The translations under genes and the position numbers were made by a program. 61,778 bases of DNA, taken from contig NZ_DIVJ01000017.1 in the NCBI RefSeq assembly GCF_002428305.1, positions 1 through 61,778 on the forward strand, written 5' to 3'. Shown piece by piece: positions 1-9,237 of the stretch. The DNA comes from Flavobacterium sp. UBA6135 (GTDB lineage Bacteria; Bacteroidota; Bacteroidia; Flavobacteriales; Flavobacteriaceae). The notes under the pieces were generated by a model. That model saw nothing but the letters and a program-made list of their open reading frames with translations. It searched no databases and was not told the origin of the DNA. Each line of letters opens with the position of its first letter. Within the stretch, counting starts at the first letter, position 1.

Positions 1-183
1 CAAAATGATTTAAATGTGTATTTTAGTGATAGAATAAAATAAAATGACACAGTTTATTGAACACTCCCTTTATTATCGGATTTGGAACTTGTGCAGCTTA
101 TTTTAAATTGAATTTGCATTAATCTTTATAAAATCTTTATACTTCTCCCTTACTATTTTATATTCTATTTATAAACCCTGCCG

Positions 184-191
184 TATCTTTG
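184..191 (+). promoter_or_regulatory. -7 promoter element of the barrel gene
   Basis: TATCTTTG matches the Bacteroidota -7 consensus TAnnTTTG and lies 56 bases before the ATG at 248. No clear TTTG element is visible at the -33 spacing. Bases 1-183 upstream show no gene; they are AT-rich intergenic DNA or the end of a region outside the window. Confidence 0.6.
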
Positions 192-247
192 CTAGGTGAA
201 ATTTGGATTTGCACTTTTAGCAAAAAAACAACAAAAAGCACATAAAA

Positions 248-1315
248 ATGAAGAAGATTTGGCAGTTTAGTTTACCGTTACTATTAGTTTTTTCTTTTAC
301 AGGAAAAGCCCAAACAATAGATTCGTTGAAGATTGATTTTTCGGGATTTATAGAAAGTTACTATGTGTATGATTTTAATCAACCATCAGAAAATCAGAAG
401 ATTCCTTTTCTATACAATTACAATCGACATAATGAATTTAACATCAATAATGCGTTGCTGAGAGTAAAAGCAAATTATGAAAATGTCTATGCTTCTTTCG
501 CTCTTCATTCAGGTACATACGTAGAAGATAATTATGCTGCCGAAGATATAAAATTCATTAGCGAGGCAATTGTTGGAATTTATTTAGATGATAAAAGAAA
601 GCACGCTATTGAAATGGGAATTATGCCAAGTTACATCGGTTTTGAAACAGCTACATCATCTTCCAATTTGACATTGACCCGTTCGATGTTGGCTGAAAAT
701 TCACCTTATTTTATAACAGGGATAAAATACCAATTTCAACCTTCTGAAAAATGGACTTTTACCACACTTTTGACCAATGGTTGGCAACGAATTTCTAAAC
801 TTGAAAAATCAGCACTTCCGGCTTTTGGTTCTCAAATTACGTTTAAACCCATAGAAAATGCAACCTTTAATTGGAGTACTTTTATTGGAGATGAACCAAC
901 TGAATTTGGTCTAAAAACTCGTTATTTCAGTAATTTGTATTTTGATTATCAATGGAATGGAAGTTGGCGAACTATTGCCGGTTTTGATGTTGGAGTGCAA
1001 AAATCAAGTATTGGTGAAAATTATGAAAATTGGTTCAGCCCGGTTTTTATCGCTCAATATTCTTTTAATTCTAAATGGCAAACTGCCTTTCGAACAGAAT
1101 ATTATCAAGATGAAAACAATGTGATAATTAATGTAAATGATATGGCCTTCAAAACTTTTGGAAATTCGCTCAATGTAGATTTTTTACCAACTAAAAATGT
1201 AAAAATCCGAATGGAAGCCCGTTGGTTAAAGTCTGAAGAATCAATTTTTTTGAAAAACAATCAAATAGTTGATAATAATTTCTTCATAACTACAAGTATG
1301 TGTTTTGAATTTTAA
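248..1315 (+). CDS. Outer-membrane beta-barrel (porin-like) protein
   Basis: The 355-residue product opens with a signal peptide (about residues 1-21, ending KAQ). The rest alternates polar and aromatic residues as in transmembrane strands and ends in the aromatic residue F (MCFEF), the usual C-terminal signature of outer-membrane barrels. It resembles the OmpL-like/porin group of Bacteroidota, which form channels in the outer membrane; the substrate cannot be read. It is a single gene with its own -7 element upstream, and it converges on the K+ channel gene with only 11 bases between them and no clear hairpin terminator. The barrel class is fairly sure; any specific transport role is unknown. 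Confidence 0.75.
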   Translation: MKKIWQFSLPLLLVFSFTGKAQTIDSLKIDFSGFIESYYVYDFNQPSENQKIPFLYNYNRHNEFNINNALLRVKANYENVYASFALHSGTYVEDNYAAEDIKFISEAIVGIYLDDKRKHAIEMGIMPSYIGFETATSSSNLTLTRSMLAENSPYFITGIKYQFQPSEKWTFTTLLTNGWQRISKLEKSALPAFGSQITFKPIENATFNWSTFIGDEPTEFGLKTRYFSNLYFDYQWNGSWRTIAGFDVGVQKSSIGENYENWFSPVFIAQYSFNSKWQTAFRTEYYQDENNVIINVNDMAFKTFGNSLNVDFLPTKNVKIRMEARWLKSEESIFLKNNQIVDNNFFITTSMCFEF

Positions 1316-1326
1316 TTTTTTTCTTT

Positions 1327-2007
1327 CTATTTTTTCTTCGCCATCCCCGTAGAAATAAGATTAGAAATTACCACAGCAGGATATAAAATTCCAACAGCAG
1401 ACAAAAAGACTGAAGTCATTCGTGCTGCCGCATTGGTTGGGATTAAATCGCCATAACCAACAGTAGTTAAGCTGGTCATGCTGTAATAAATAAAGTTAGG
1501 AAAATTGAGTGTTTCTTCGTCGGGTTTCCATCCACCTTCTAGGGAATTTCCGAAGACTAGATGAATAAGTTCTAATAGTGAAACCCCAATCAAACCCAAC
1601 ATTAAATAAACATTTACCGCACCAATGATTCTGTAATAGGTGATTTCTTTATCTCTGAAAAGTAATTTTAAGTTGACAATAATCAGTAAAATTAGGTTCA
1701 TTAGCATTACGACTTGTTCCCAAAAATAGAATTCGCTATCCGAATCACTAAAACGAATGAATCGTAAGATAACCTGAAGCAAAAAGAAACTTATCGTTAA
1801 TACTTTAAACCATAAGTGATCTGACGAAAAAATTCCAATTAAAAAAAGAAAAAGGTAAATCGCATTGAGTGAATATTCTCCAATGATTTTTGCATCAATT
1901 AAAATCGGAACAATAAAATTTAGACACAACAAAACAATCAGTAAACTGATGAAACTGGTATCAGACAGCCAGAATTTTTTGATTTTTTTGAAGAAATCTA
2001 TTATCAT
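1327..2007 (-). CDS. Potassium channel family protein (single pore)
   Basis: This 226-residue membrane protein has about five hydrophobic segments before a single pore loop. The selectivity filter TVGYGD lies at about residues 181-186, followed by a last hydrophobic helix (about 200-222). This is the Ion_trans_2 layout of a K+-selective channel that would assemble as a tetramer in the inner membrane. No RCK/TrkA regulatory domain follows. It starts 6 bases after the serine dehydratase gene, so the two are probably cotranscribed. No functional link between them is obvious. The channel family is sure from the filter; ion preference is inferred from it. Confidence 0.85.
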   Translation of the reverse strand: MIIDFFKKIKKFWLSDTSFISLLIVLLCLNFIVPILIDAKIIGEYSLNAIYLFLFLIGIFSSDHLWFKVLTISFFLLQVILRFIRFSDSDSEFYFWEQVVMLMNLILLIIVNLKLLFRDKEITYYRIIGAVNVYLMLGLIGVSLLELIHLVFGNSLEGGWKPDEETLNFPNFIYYSMTSLTTVGYGDLIPTNAAARMTSVFLSAVGILYPAVVISNLISTGMAKKK

Positions 2008-2013
2008 AATAGT

Positions 2014-3438
2014 TTAGCAGTCAGCCAAATTCACTCCAACCGCCAATCCACCTTCACTGGTTTCTTTGTATTTGGAGTTCATATCTTTGGCGGTTTCCCA
2101 CATGGTGTTGATTACTTTATCTAACGGAACTTTTGCATTTAAAGCATCGGTTTCCAAAGCTAATTCAGCCGCATTAATCGCTTTTATCGCACCCATCGTA
2201 TTGCGTTCGATACACGGAATTTGAACCAAACCTCCAATTGGGTCACACGTCATTCCTAAATGATGTTCCATCGCAATTTCGGCAGCCATCGTCACCTGAG
2301 CAGGAGTTCCGCCCATCAATTCACATAATGCTGCTGCGGCCATTGCACTCGATACGCCAATTTCAGCTTGACATCCACCCATTGCGGCAGAAATGGTAGC
2401 TCCTTTTTTGAAAATACTGCCAATTTCTCCCGCAACTAATAAAAATTGTTTGATTTCTTTTTCTCCGGCTTCGTGGTTTTCAATTACTAAATAATACATC
2501 AAAACAGCAGGAATAACACCAGCACTACCATTGGTTGGAGCAGTGACAACCCGACCTAAAGCGGCATTTACTTCATTCACCGCCAATGCAAAACAGCTTA
2601 CCCATTTTAGAATTTGACGAAACTTAACTTCTGTTTTTCTGATGGTTTCCAGCCATTCCTGCGGATTGGAATAAGGAAGATTTCCTTTCAAACCTTCGTG
2701 CATATCAAATGCTCTTCGTCGAACGTTTAATCCGCCGGGCAAAATTCCTTCGGAATGACAACCGATATAAATGCATTCTAACATTGTATCCCAAATTCGC
2801 ATTAACTCGTGGTTAATTTCTTCTTCGGAACGCATCGATTTTTCGTTTTCATAGACAATTTCAGAAATCGATTTATTTTCTTTTTTACAATAGTCTAATA
2901 ATTCATCTGCTTTTTGAATAGGATAGGGGAAAGCACATTTTATTTCTAATTTCTTCTTCGCATTGGTTCGTTCTTCTTTTACCACAAATCCGCCACCAAT
3001 AGAAAAATAAGTTTCACTAAATTCTTTATCTGATGTGAACAAAGTAAAAGTCAATCCATTGGCATGAAAAGGGAGGAAATTTCTATTGAAAACAATATCT
3101 TTTTCAAAATCAAAATCTACCAGAATTTCATTTCCTAAATTGATTTTTTTGGACGTTTTTACGGTTTGAACAATCCCATCAATGTCAGCAATCGGGATGG
3201 TTTCCGGATCTTGTCCGCTTAGTCCTAATAGTATTGCTAAATCGGTGGCGTGTCCTTTTCCCGTTAAGGAAAGCGAACCATATAAGTCTGTTTTTATTCT
3301 AACAGCTTGATTCAGCATATTTCCTGCTCTACATTCGGCCAAAAAACGTTCGGCCGCTCTCCACGGTCCGAGCGTGTGCGAACTCGATGGTCCAACACCA
3401 ATTTTAAGCATATCAAAAACAGAAATACATTCTTCCAT
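2014..3438 (-). CDS. sdaA: L-serine ammonia-lyase (L-serine dehydratase), iron-sulfur type
   Basis: The enzyme converts L-serine to pyruvate and ammonia using an oxygen-sensitive [4Fe-4S] cluster. At 474 residues it is the single-chain form, with a beta domain (about 1-160, including SSSHTLGP at 18-25) followed by the alpha domain. The alpha domain shows the family motifs APTNGSAGVIPAV, GGCQAEIGVSSAMAA and TCDPIGGLVQIPCIERN, which hold the cluster cysteines. The ATG at 3438 is preceded by a TATATTTG -7 box on the same strand. It is the first gene of a two-gene unit with the K+ channel. Length and motifs are complete, so confidence is high. Confidence 0.95.
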   Translation of the reverse strand: MEECISVFDMLKIGVGPSSSHTLGPWRAAERFLAECRAGNMLNQAVRIKTDLYGSLSLTGKGHATDLAILLGLSGQDPETIPIADIDGIVQTVKTSKKINLGNEILVDFDFEKDIVFNRNFLPFHANGLTFTLFTSDKEFSETYFSIGGGFVVKEERTNAKKKLEIKCAFPYPIQKADELLDYCKKENKSISEIVYENEKSMRSEEEINHELMRIWDTMLECIYIGCHSEGILPGGLNVRRRAFDMHEGLKGNLPYSNPQEWLETIRKTEVKFRQILKWVSCFALAVNEVNAALGRVVTAPTNGSAGVIPAVLMYYLVIENHEAGEKEIKQFLLVAGEIGSIFKKGATISAAMGGCQAEIGVSSAMAAAALCELMGGTPAQVTMAAEIAMEHHLGMTCDPIGGLVQIPCIERNTMGAIKAINAAELALETDALNAKVPLDKVINTMWETAKDMNSKYKETSEGGLAVGVNLADC

Positions 3439-3459
3439 AACGCAAACGATTTAGTAGAG

Positions 3460-3467
3460 CAAATATA
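3460..3467 (-). promoter_or_regulatory. -7 promoter element of sdaA
   Basis: The minus strand reads TATATTTG, a perfect match to TAnnTTTG, 21 bases upstream of the sdaA start codon. It and the divergent -7 box of the M14 peptidase gene (3547-3554) share one intergenic region. Confidence 0.65.
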
Positions 3468-3546
3468 GTATTTAGTTTGTACTAAAACTAAGGGATGTAA
3501 AGTTGAAATTACAAATCGCTTTAGTTCTATGGTTTAGAAAATAACT

Positions 3547-3554
3547 TATATTTG
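3547..3554 (+). promoter_or_regulatory. -7 promoter element of the M14 peptidase gene
   Basis: TATATTTG matches TAnnTTTG. It overlaps an in-frame TTG at 3552, which shows that translation does not begin there and supports the ATG at 3573. Confidence 0.65.
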
Positions 3555-3572
3555 GGTTCTAAAATTTTAATT

Positions 3573-6074
3573 ATGAATAGAATTCTGTCTCTACTTTTGC
3601 TATTGGTTTGTACTTCAGTGTTTTCTCAATTGCAATCGCCCACAGATTATTTGCCAAATTATGGGAAGCAAGTAACTTTTTATCACCAAGTTGAAGATTA
3701 TTTTACGCATTTAACTAAAAATTCAGATTGGATAAAACATCAAAAGTATGGTCAGACTACTCAAGAGCGTAATTTGAATGCCTATTTTATTTCTACTCCT
3801 GAAAATTTAAAGAATTTAGAAACCATTCGAAAAAATCATTTGAATGAAATAGGTTTGTTTCCTTCAAAATCATCCGGCTACAAAGAAGTTAATGTAATTT
3901 GGTTAAGTTTTAATGTTCATGGCAATGAAATCGGAGCTATTGAAAGTTCGCTTGCCATTGCATTCGAATTGATTAACCCAAATAATGCAACTACAAAAAA
4001 ATGGTTAGAAGATACCGTTGTCATATTAGATCCGTGTTTAAATCCCGATGGTTTTTCGCGATATGCCAATTGGCTTCGTGATATTTCAGGAAAAAAAACA
4101 CATCCCGGATTAACCGATCGTGAACATATGGAACCATGGCCAGGCGGTCGTCAAAATCATTATGTGTATGATTTAAATAGAGATTGGGCTTGGCAAACAC
4201 AGTTAGAGACGCAATTGCGAATGAATTTGTATCACGAATGGATGCCAATGGTTCATGTTGATGTGCACGAAATGGGATTCAATGAGCCTTACTTTTTTCC
4301 ACCGGCAGCCGAACCTTTTCATGAACAAATTACACCGTTTCAAAGAGATTTTCATAAAAAAATAGGGGAGTTGACTTCCAAAAAATTTGATAAAGAAGGC
4401 TGGATGTATTATTCCGGAGAACGATTTGATTTGTTTTATCCGAGTTATGGCGACACCTATCCAAGTTTTAACGGAGCCATCGGAATGACCTATGAACAAG
4501 GAGGTATTGGAGCAGGCAGAGCCGTTTCGCTTAAAAATGGCGATATTTTGACCATTCAAGATAGAATTGATCATCACAAAACAGCCATTTTAGCAGCAGT
4601 AGAGTTATCGTATGTATTGAAAGAAACGTTGCGAAAAGAATTTAGAAATTATTTTAAAGACAGTCGTTCAAAACCTAAAGGAAAATACCAAACCTATGTA
4701 ATTAAAAATAATTCAAAAAATTATGAATTACTAACATTATTAAATAGAAACAGAATTGAAAGCACTTTTGCTGATGAAACCCGAAAAGTATCAGGTTATC
4801 ATTATCAATCCAACAAAGAGAAAGCATTTACTATTGAGCCCAATGATATAATTGTTTCTGTAAATCAACCTCGTGCTGTTTTAACTCAAGTTTTGTTTGA
4901 ACCACATCACAAATTGTCCGATAGTTTGTCGTATGATATCACCGCTTGGGCACTTCCTTTGGCATACGGAGTTGAGAGTTATGCAGTAAAAACACCTTTG
5001 TCTTTAAAGACTAAAAGTAAGATTGATATAAAATCTAAAGAACCAAAAACTTCTGTTTATGCGTTTTATGTGCCATGGAATGATAGAATATCAGCTAGAG
5101 TTTTGAGTCAATTGCATCAAAATAAAATTAAAGTACGCTATGCCAAAAAAGACATTTTATTTGGAAATCAAAAAATTGAAAGAGGCGGACTAATTATTAC
5201 CAAAGGCGATAATTCTAAAGTTGAAAATTTTGATAGTGTTGTTGCAAAATTAATACAAGAAAAATCAGATTATGCCTTGTTGGAAAGTGGTTTTGGAGAA
5301 AAAGGAGGCGACCTTGGAGGCGAAAATTATCCTTTGTTAAATGCACCGAAAGTTTTGGTTTTAGGAGGAACTGGTGTTAGCAATATTGATTTTGGACAAG
5401 TTTGGTTTTATATGGACCAAGTGGTGGAATATCCGTTGAGTATTGTTGAGGTAGCAAATTTTAATAGAATAAATTTAGCTGATTATACCACTTTAATTAT
5501 GCCTGATGGTTGGTATAATTTAACAGATATTCAGAAAAAACGAATTGATGATTTTGTGGATAGAGGCGGAAAAGTAATTGCTATTGATGGAGCGTTGAAC
5601 TTTTTTGAAGATAGAGAAGGTTATGGTTTGACGGCTTTTGCAACAGAGGATGAAAAAACAGCAGCTCAAAAAGCCAAAGAAGAGGAGCAATTAAAAAATC
5701 GTTATTTAGATTTTGAAGGTTATGAAAGAAGGTCTATTTCTAGTTTTATTCCGGGTGCCATTATTGAAAACAGATTGGATAAAACACATCCTTTGGCATT
5801 TGGATTAGGAGATAATTATTTTAGTTTGAAAACTTCCGATAGAAATTTCAAATTATTAAAGAATGCTCAAAATGTGATTTATGTTCCTAAAAACTACTTG
5901 AGTTTTGGTTTTATTGGAAACAAGCTAAAAAAATCGATTGAAGATTCAGTCACATTTGCCATTGATTATAAAGGTTCCGGAAAAGTGATTTACATGATAG
6001 ACAATCCCTTATTTAGAGGATTTTGGGAAAATGGAAATTTATTATTTAGTAATGCGTTGTTTTTAGTGGATTAA
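3573..6074 (+). CDS. M14-family zinc carboxypeptidase, exported
   Basis: From the ATG at 3573 the product is 833 residues with a clear signal peptide (LLLLLVCTSVFSQ). An in-frame TTG at 3552 lies inside the -7 promoter box and is rejected. The N-terminal half is a peptidase M14 domain: HGNEIGAIE carries the first zinc His and Glu, a DPCLNPDGFSRYAN block follows, HVDVHEMG gives the third zinc ligand, and MTYEQGG fits the catalytic Glu. The C-terminal 300 or so residues look like a glutamine-amidotransferase-like (Rossmann) domain, as is common in large Bacteroidota M14 proteins. It probably trims peptides in the periplasm or outside the cell. The TPR gene follows after 16 bases. Confidence 0.88.
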   Translation: MNRILSLLLLLVCTSVFSQLQSPTDYLPNYGKQVTFYHQVEDYFTHLTKNSDWIKHQKYGQTTQERNLNAYFISTPENLKNLETIRKNHLNEIGLFPSKSSGYKEVNVIWLSFNVHGNEIGAIESSLAIAFELINPNNATTKKWLEDTVVILDPCLNPDGFSRYANWLRDISGKKTHPGLTDREHMEPWPGGRQNHYVYDLNRDWAWQTQLETQLRMNLYHEWMPMVHVDVHEMGFNEPYFFPPAAEPFHEQITPFQRDFHKKIGELTSKKFDKEGWMYYSGERFDLFYPSYGDTYPSFNGAIGMTYEQGGIGAGRAVSLKNGDILTIQDRIDHHKTAILAAVELSYVLKETLRKEFRNYFKDSRSKPKGKYQTYVIKNNSKNYELLTLLNRNRIESTFADETRKVSGYHYQSNKEKAFTIEPNDIIVSVNQPRAVLTQVLFEPHHKLSDSLSYDITAWALPLAYGVESYAVKTPLSLKTKSKIDIKSKEPKTSVYAFYVPWNDRISARVLSQLHQNKIKVRYAKKDILFGNQKIERGGLIITKGDNSKVENFDSVVAKLIQEKSDYALLESGFGEKGGDLGGENYPLLNAPKVLVLGGTGVSNIDFGQVWFYMDQVVEYPLSIVEVANFNRINLADYTTLIMPDGWYNLTDIQKKRIDDFVDRGGKVIAIDGALNFFEDREGYGLTAFATEDEKTAAQKAKEEEQLKNRYLDFEGYERRSISSFIPGAIIENRLDKTHPLAFGLGDNYFSLKTSDRNFKLLKNAQNVIYVPKNYLSFGFIGNKLKKSIEDSVTFAIDYKGSGKVIYMIDNPLFRGFWENGNLLFSNALFLVD

Positions 6075-6090
6075 TTTTAATCTAAAATTT

Positions 6091-7116
6091 ATGAGAAAGA
6101 AAACACTATGTTCTTTAGGTTGCTTTTTTTTGTTTTTATTCGGATTTTCGCAAACCGTTCAAGAGCGAATAGATCAAGGTGTTGCTCTGCATGAAGAAGG
6201 TAACTACAAAGAAGCCATACAAGTTTATGAGAGTATCTTAAAGGATGATTCCAAAAATGCTGATGCAAATTATGAAATAGCATTAACTTATTCATCAATA
6301 AAAGAATATGAGAAAGCAATTAAACATTGTGATGTTGTTATCAAATCCAAGTCTGAAATAAGTCATTTAGCATATTTAGTTAAGGGAGCTTGTGAAGATT
6401 ATCTTGGAAAACCTGAAAAAGCAATAAAAACTTTCAAACAGGGAATAAAGTTCAATTCTGATTATCATCAGCTATATTATAGTTTAGCACTGACATCTTA
6501 TAACCTTAGAAAATTTGATGATGCGGAATCGGCATTACTAAGCGGAATAAAAGTAAATCCTTTTCATTCCAGTAGTCACATGTTATTGGGTTATTTGAAA
6601 AGTGATCAAAAAGAAAGAAGTAAATCGTTACTGTCATTCTTTTACTTTTTGATTTTGGAGCCAACCGGAAATAGAGCCGATCAGGTATTTAAACTGATTG
6701 AACAACAACAAAAGCAAAATGTTCGAAGAGAAGACAGTAAAAACATTACTATAAATATCAATTCTAATTTTGATAAAAATGATTTTGGAACTGCAGAAAT
6801 GATGTTGTCCTTATTAGAAGCAGCCAAAACAACAGAAATCAATGAGAACAAGTCTGAATTTGAAATTTTTTCAGATTCAAATGCTTCTTTTTTTAAAATT
6901 TTAGGCGAGCAACGTAAAGATAAAAAAGGATTTTATTGGGATTTTTATGTAGATTTTTTCTACGAGTTAGTTCAAGATAAACCGATGTATGAAGCATTTT
7001 CAAATCAAATTTATCAAACTAAAAATGATCCTGACAACAAACAATGGTTGATTGATAATCCAATTCAAATTGAAAAATTATATTTTTGGTTGAAAACATA
7101 TAAAGTGAAGATTTGA
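6091..7116 (+). CDS. Exported TPR-repeat protein
   Basis: This 341-residue protein has a signal peptide (ends GFSQ) and at least four tetratricopeptide repeats over about residues 25-175, with the usual pattern (EEGNYKEAIQVYESIL, EYEKAIKHCDVVI, KPEKAIKTFKQGI, KFDDAESALLSGI). The C-terminal half is a non-repetitive domain rich in Phe and Tyr that I do not recognise. TPRs bind partner proteins; here that would be in the periplasm. It starts 16 bases after the M14 peptidase gene, so they are probably cotranscribed and may act together. The partner is unknown. Confidence 0.8.
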   Translation: MRKKTLCSLGCFFLFLFGFSQTVQERIDQGVALHEEGNYKEAIQVYESILKDDSKNADANYEIALTYSSIKEYEKAIKHCDVVIKSKSEISHLAYLVKGACEDYLGKPEKAIKTFKQGIKFNSDYHQLYYSLALTSYNLRKFDDAESALLSGIKVNPFHSSSHMLLGYLKSDQKERSKSLLSFFYFLILEPTGNRADQVFKLIEQQQKQNVRREDSKNITININSNFDKNDFGTAEMMLSLLEAAKTTEINENKSEFEIFSDSNASFFKILGEQRKDKKGFYWDFYVDFFYELVQDKPMYEAFSNQIYQTKNDPDNKQWLIDNPIQIEKLYFWLKTYKVKI

Positions 7117-7168
7117 TTATTTGATTACTCGATGAGTTGTCAATTTTCACATCCAAAAAAAATGTCAT

Positions 7169-7210
7169 AATGTCATATTTTTTCTGATACGTCAGTTAAA
7201 ATATGACATT
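7169..7210. promoter_or_regulatory. 42-bp nested dyad upstream of dnaK
   Basis: Outer arms 7169-7181 (AATGTCATATTTT) and 7198-7210 (AAAATATGACATT) are a perfect 13-bp inverted repeat. Inside, CTGA/TCAG forms a second, concentric dyad around TACG. The centre is about 40 bases upstream of the sigma-54-like -24 element. The symmetry fits a dimeric DNA-binding protein. A stretch GACATTTG at 7205-7212 is one base from a standard -7 box, so a housekeeping promoter overlapping the dyad is also possible. Confidence 0.6.
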
Positions 7211-7228
7211 TGTTTTTGATTTCCTTAG

Positions 7229-7244
7229 TTGGCACAATCCTTGT
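7229..7244 (+). promoter_or_regulatory. Sigma-54-like -24/-12 promoter of dnaK
   Basis: TTGGCAC at 7229-7235, five bases, then TTGT at 7241-7244. This matches the sigma-54 consensus TTGGCAC-N5-TTGC except for T in place of the last C, with correct GG-to-G spacing. Predicted transcription would begin near 7256, leaving a leader of about 47 bases. No second match of this quality was noticed in the window's intergenic DNA. Confidence 0.5.
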
Positions 7245-7302
7245 CATTTAGCAAAACAAGTTGTAAAAAACGAATTAAAAAAAGACATCAAATAAAAAAA
7301 TT

Positions 7303-9186
7303 ATGAGTAAAATAATTGGAATCGATTTAGGAACTACCAACTCTTGTGTATCCGTTATGGAAGGTGGAGAACCGGTAGTAATTGCAAATGCTGAAGGTAA
7401 AAGAACAACCCCATCAGTAATTGCTTTTGTGGAAGGTGGCGAAATTAAAGTAGGAGATCCTGCAAAAAGACAAGCGGTGACTAATCCAACCAAAACCATT
7501 GCGTCTATCAAACGTTTTATGGGTAATAAATATTCTGAAAGTGCAAAAGAAGCCGGAAACGTTGCTTACAAAGTAGTTAAAGGTGACAATGATACACCAC
7601 GTGTTGATATTGACGGCCGTTTGTATACGCCACAAGAATTGTCAGCCATGACACTTCAAAAAATGAAAAAAACGGCTGAGGATTATTTAGGTCAAACAGT
7701 AACGGAAGCGGTTATCACTGTTCCTGCTTATTTTAATGATGCTCAACGTCAAGCTACAAAAGAAGCAGGTGAAATTGCAGGTTTAAAAGTTATGCGTATT
7801 ATCAACGAACCAACTGCTGCTGCGTTAGCTTATGGTTTGGATAAAGCTGGTAAAGATCAAAAAATTGCGGTGTACGATTTAGGTGGAGGTACATTTGATA
7901 TTTCTGTACTTGAATTAGGTGATGGCGTTTTTGAAGTATTATCAACAAATGGAGATACTCATTTAGGTGGTGACGATTTTGACCAAGTAATCATCGATTG
8001 GTTGGCCAATGAATTCAATAGCGAAGAAGGTGTTGATTTACGTAAAGACCCAATGGCATTGCAACGTTTGAAAGAAGCAGCTGAAAAAGCTAAGATTGAA
8101 TTATCATCTTCTACGCAAACAGAAATCAACTTGCCGTATGTTACGGCTACAGCAAGCGGACCAAAACACTTAGTAAAAACATTAACCAGAGCTAAATTTG
8201 AGCAATTGGCTGAAACTTTAGTAAAACGTTCTATGGAACCTGTTGCAAAAGCATTGAAAGATGCAGGTTTGTCAACATCAGATATCGATGAAGTAATCCT
8301 TGTAGGTGGTTCAACAAGAATGCCTGTTATTCAAGAACAAGTTGAAAAATTCTTCGGAAAAAAACCATCAAAAGGTGTAAATCCTGATGAGGTGGTTGCA
8401 GTTGGTGCAGCTATTCAAGGTGGTGTTTTAACCGGTGATGTAAAAGATGTATTGTTGTTAGACGTTACACCTTTATCTTTAGGAATTGAAACAATGGGAA
8501 GTGTAATGACAAAATTAATTGAGTCAAACACAACCATCCCAACTAAAAAATCACAAGTTTTCTCTACTGCTGCTGATAACCAACCTTCTGTTGAAATTCA
8601 CGTGTTGCAAGGAGAAAGACCAATGGCAAATGACAACAAAACAATTGGTCGTTTCCATTTAGACGGAATTCCGCCGGCTCCAAGAGGTGTTCCTCAAATT
8701 GAAGTGACTTTTGACATTGATGCAAATGGTATCATCAAAGTTTCAGCAACGGATAAAGGAACCGGAAAATCACATGATATTCGTATCGAAGCTTCTTCAG
8801 GATTAACTCCGGAAGAAATTGAAAGAATGAAAAAAGAAGCGGAAATTAATGCAGAAGCAGATAAAATCGCTAAAGAAAAAGTGGATAAATTGAACGAAGC
8901 AGACGGAATGATTTTCCAAACTGAAAGTCAATTAAAAGAATACGGAGAAAAATTGTCAGATACTAATAAGCAATCAATCGAAGCAGCTTTGAACGAGTTG
9001 AAAGCAGCTTATGAGACAAAAGAAATTACGATGATTCAACCCGCTTTAGACAAAATCAATGAAGCTTGGAAAAATGCTTCAGAAGAAATGTATAAGGCAC
9101 AAGATACTCAAGGAGCTCAGCAAGCTGAACCGGCAAATGCAGGTGGTGATCAAACACAAGATGTTGACTTCGAAGAAGTGAAATAA
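7303..9186 (+). CDS. dnaK: Chaperone protein DnaK (Hsp70)
   Basis: ATP-driven Hsp70 chaperone that binds exposed hydrophobic peptides with DnaJ and GrpE. The 627-residue length is normal. The nucleotide-binding domain begins GIDLGTTNS (residues 5-13), includes the phosphate-2 loop DLGGGTFD and adenosine motif VGGSTRMP, and leads through the linker DVLLLDVTPLSLG to the substrate-binding domain. The C-terminus ends DVDFEEVK, close to the EEVD-like tail of bacterial DnaK. It stands alone, with no dnaJ or grpE beside it in this window. Control appears unusual: a sigma-54-like promoter and a large dyad replace a plain TAnnTTTG promoter. A strong terminator follows. Confidence 0.98.
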   Translation: MSKIIGIDLGTTNSCVSVMEGGEPVVIANAEGKRTTPSVIAFVEGGEIKVGDPAKRQAVTNPTKTIASIKRFMGNKYSESAKEAGNVAYKVVKGDNDTPRVDIDGRLYTPQELSAMTLQKMKKTAEDYLGQTVTEAVITVPAYFNDAQRQATKEAGEIAGLKVMRIINEPTAAALAYGLDKAGKDQKIAVYDLGGGTFDISVLELGDGVFEVLSTNGDTHLGGDDFDQVIIDWLANEFNSEEGVDLRKDPMALQRLKEAAEKAKIELSSSTQTEINLPYVTATASGPKHLVKTLTRAKFEQLAETLVKRSMEPVAKALKDAGLSTSDIDEVILVGGSTRMPVIQEQVEKFFGKKPSKGVNPDEVVAVGAAIQGGVLTGDVKDVLLLDVTPLSLGIETMGSVMTKLIESNTTIPTKKSQVFSTAADNQPSVEIHVLQGERPMANDNKTIGRFHLDGIPPAPRGVPQIEVTFDIDANGIIKVSATDKGTGKSHDIRIEASSGLTPEEIERMKKEAEINAEADKIAKEKVDKLNEADGMIFQTESQLKEYGEKLSDTNKQSIEAALNELKAAYETKEITMIQPALDKINEAWKNASEEMYKAQDTQGAQQAEPANAGGDQTQDVDFEEVK

Positions 9187-9204
9187 TTTCTCTATTATAA
9201 AGAC

Positions 9205-9237
9205 AAAAAAGCGAACTAATTTAGTTCGCTTTTTTTG
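9205..9237. terminator. Bidirectional terminator between dnaK and blh
   Basis: AAAAAAGCGAACT, loop AATTT, AGTTCGCTTTTTTT. The hairpin has an A-run and a T-run on either side, so it can stop transcription from both convergent genes. One arm overlaps the last codons and TAG stop of blh. Confidence 0.85.

Noticed and set aside
1..247. End of an upstream gene at the window edge
   Set aside because: All three plus-strand frames carry stop codons early and no conserved C-terminus is recognisable; only intergenic DNA with a -7 element is supported.
3552..3572. TTG start of the M14 peptidase gene
   Set aside because: It overlaps the -7 promoter box; the ATG at 3573 starts a proper signal peptide.
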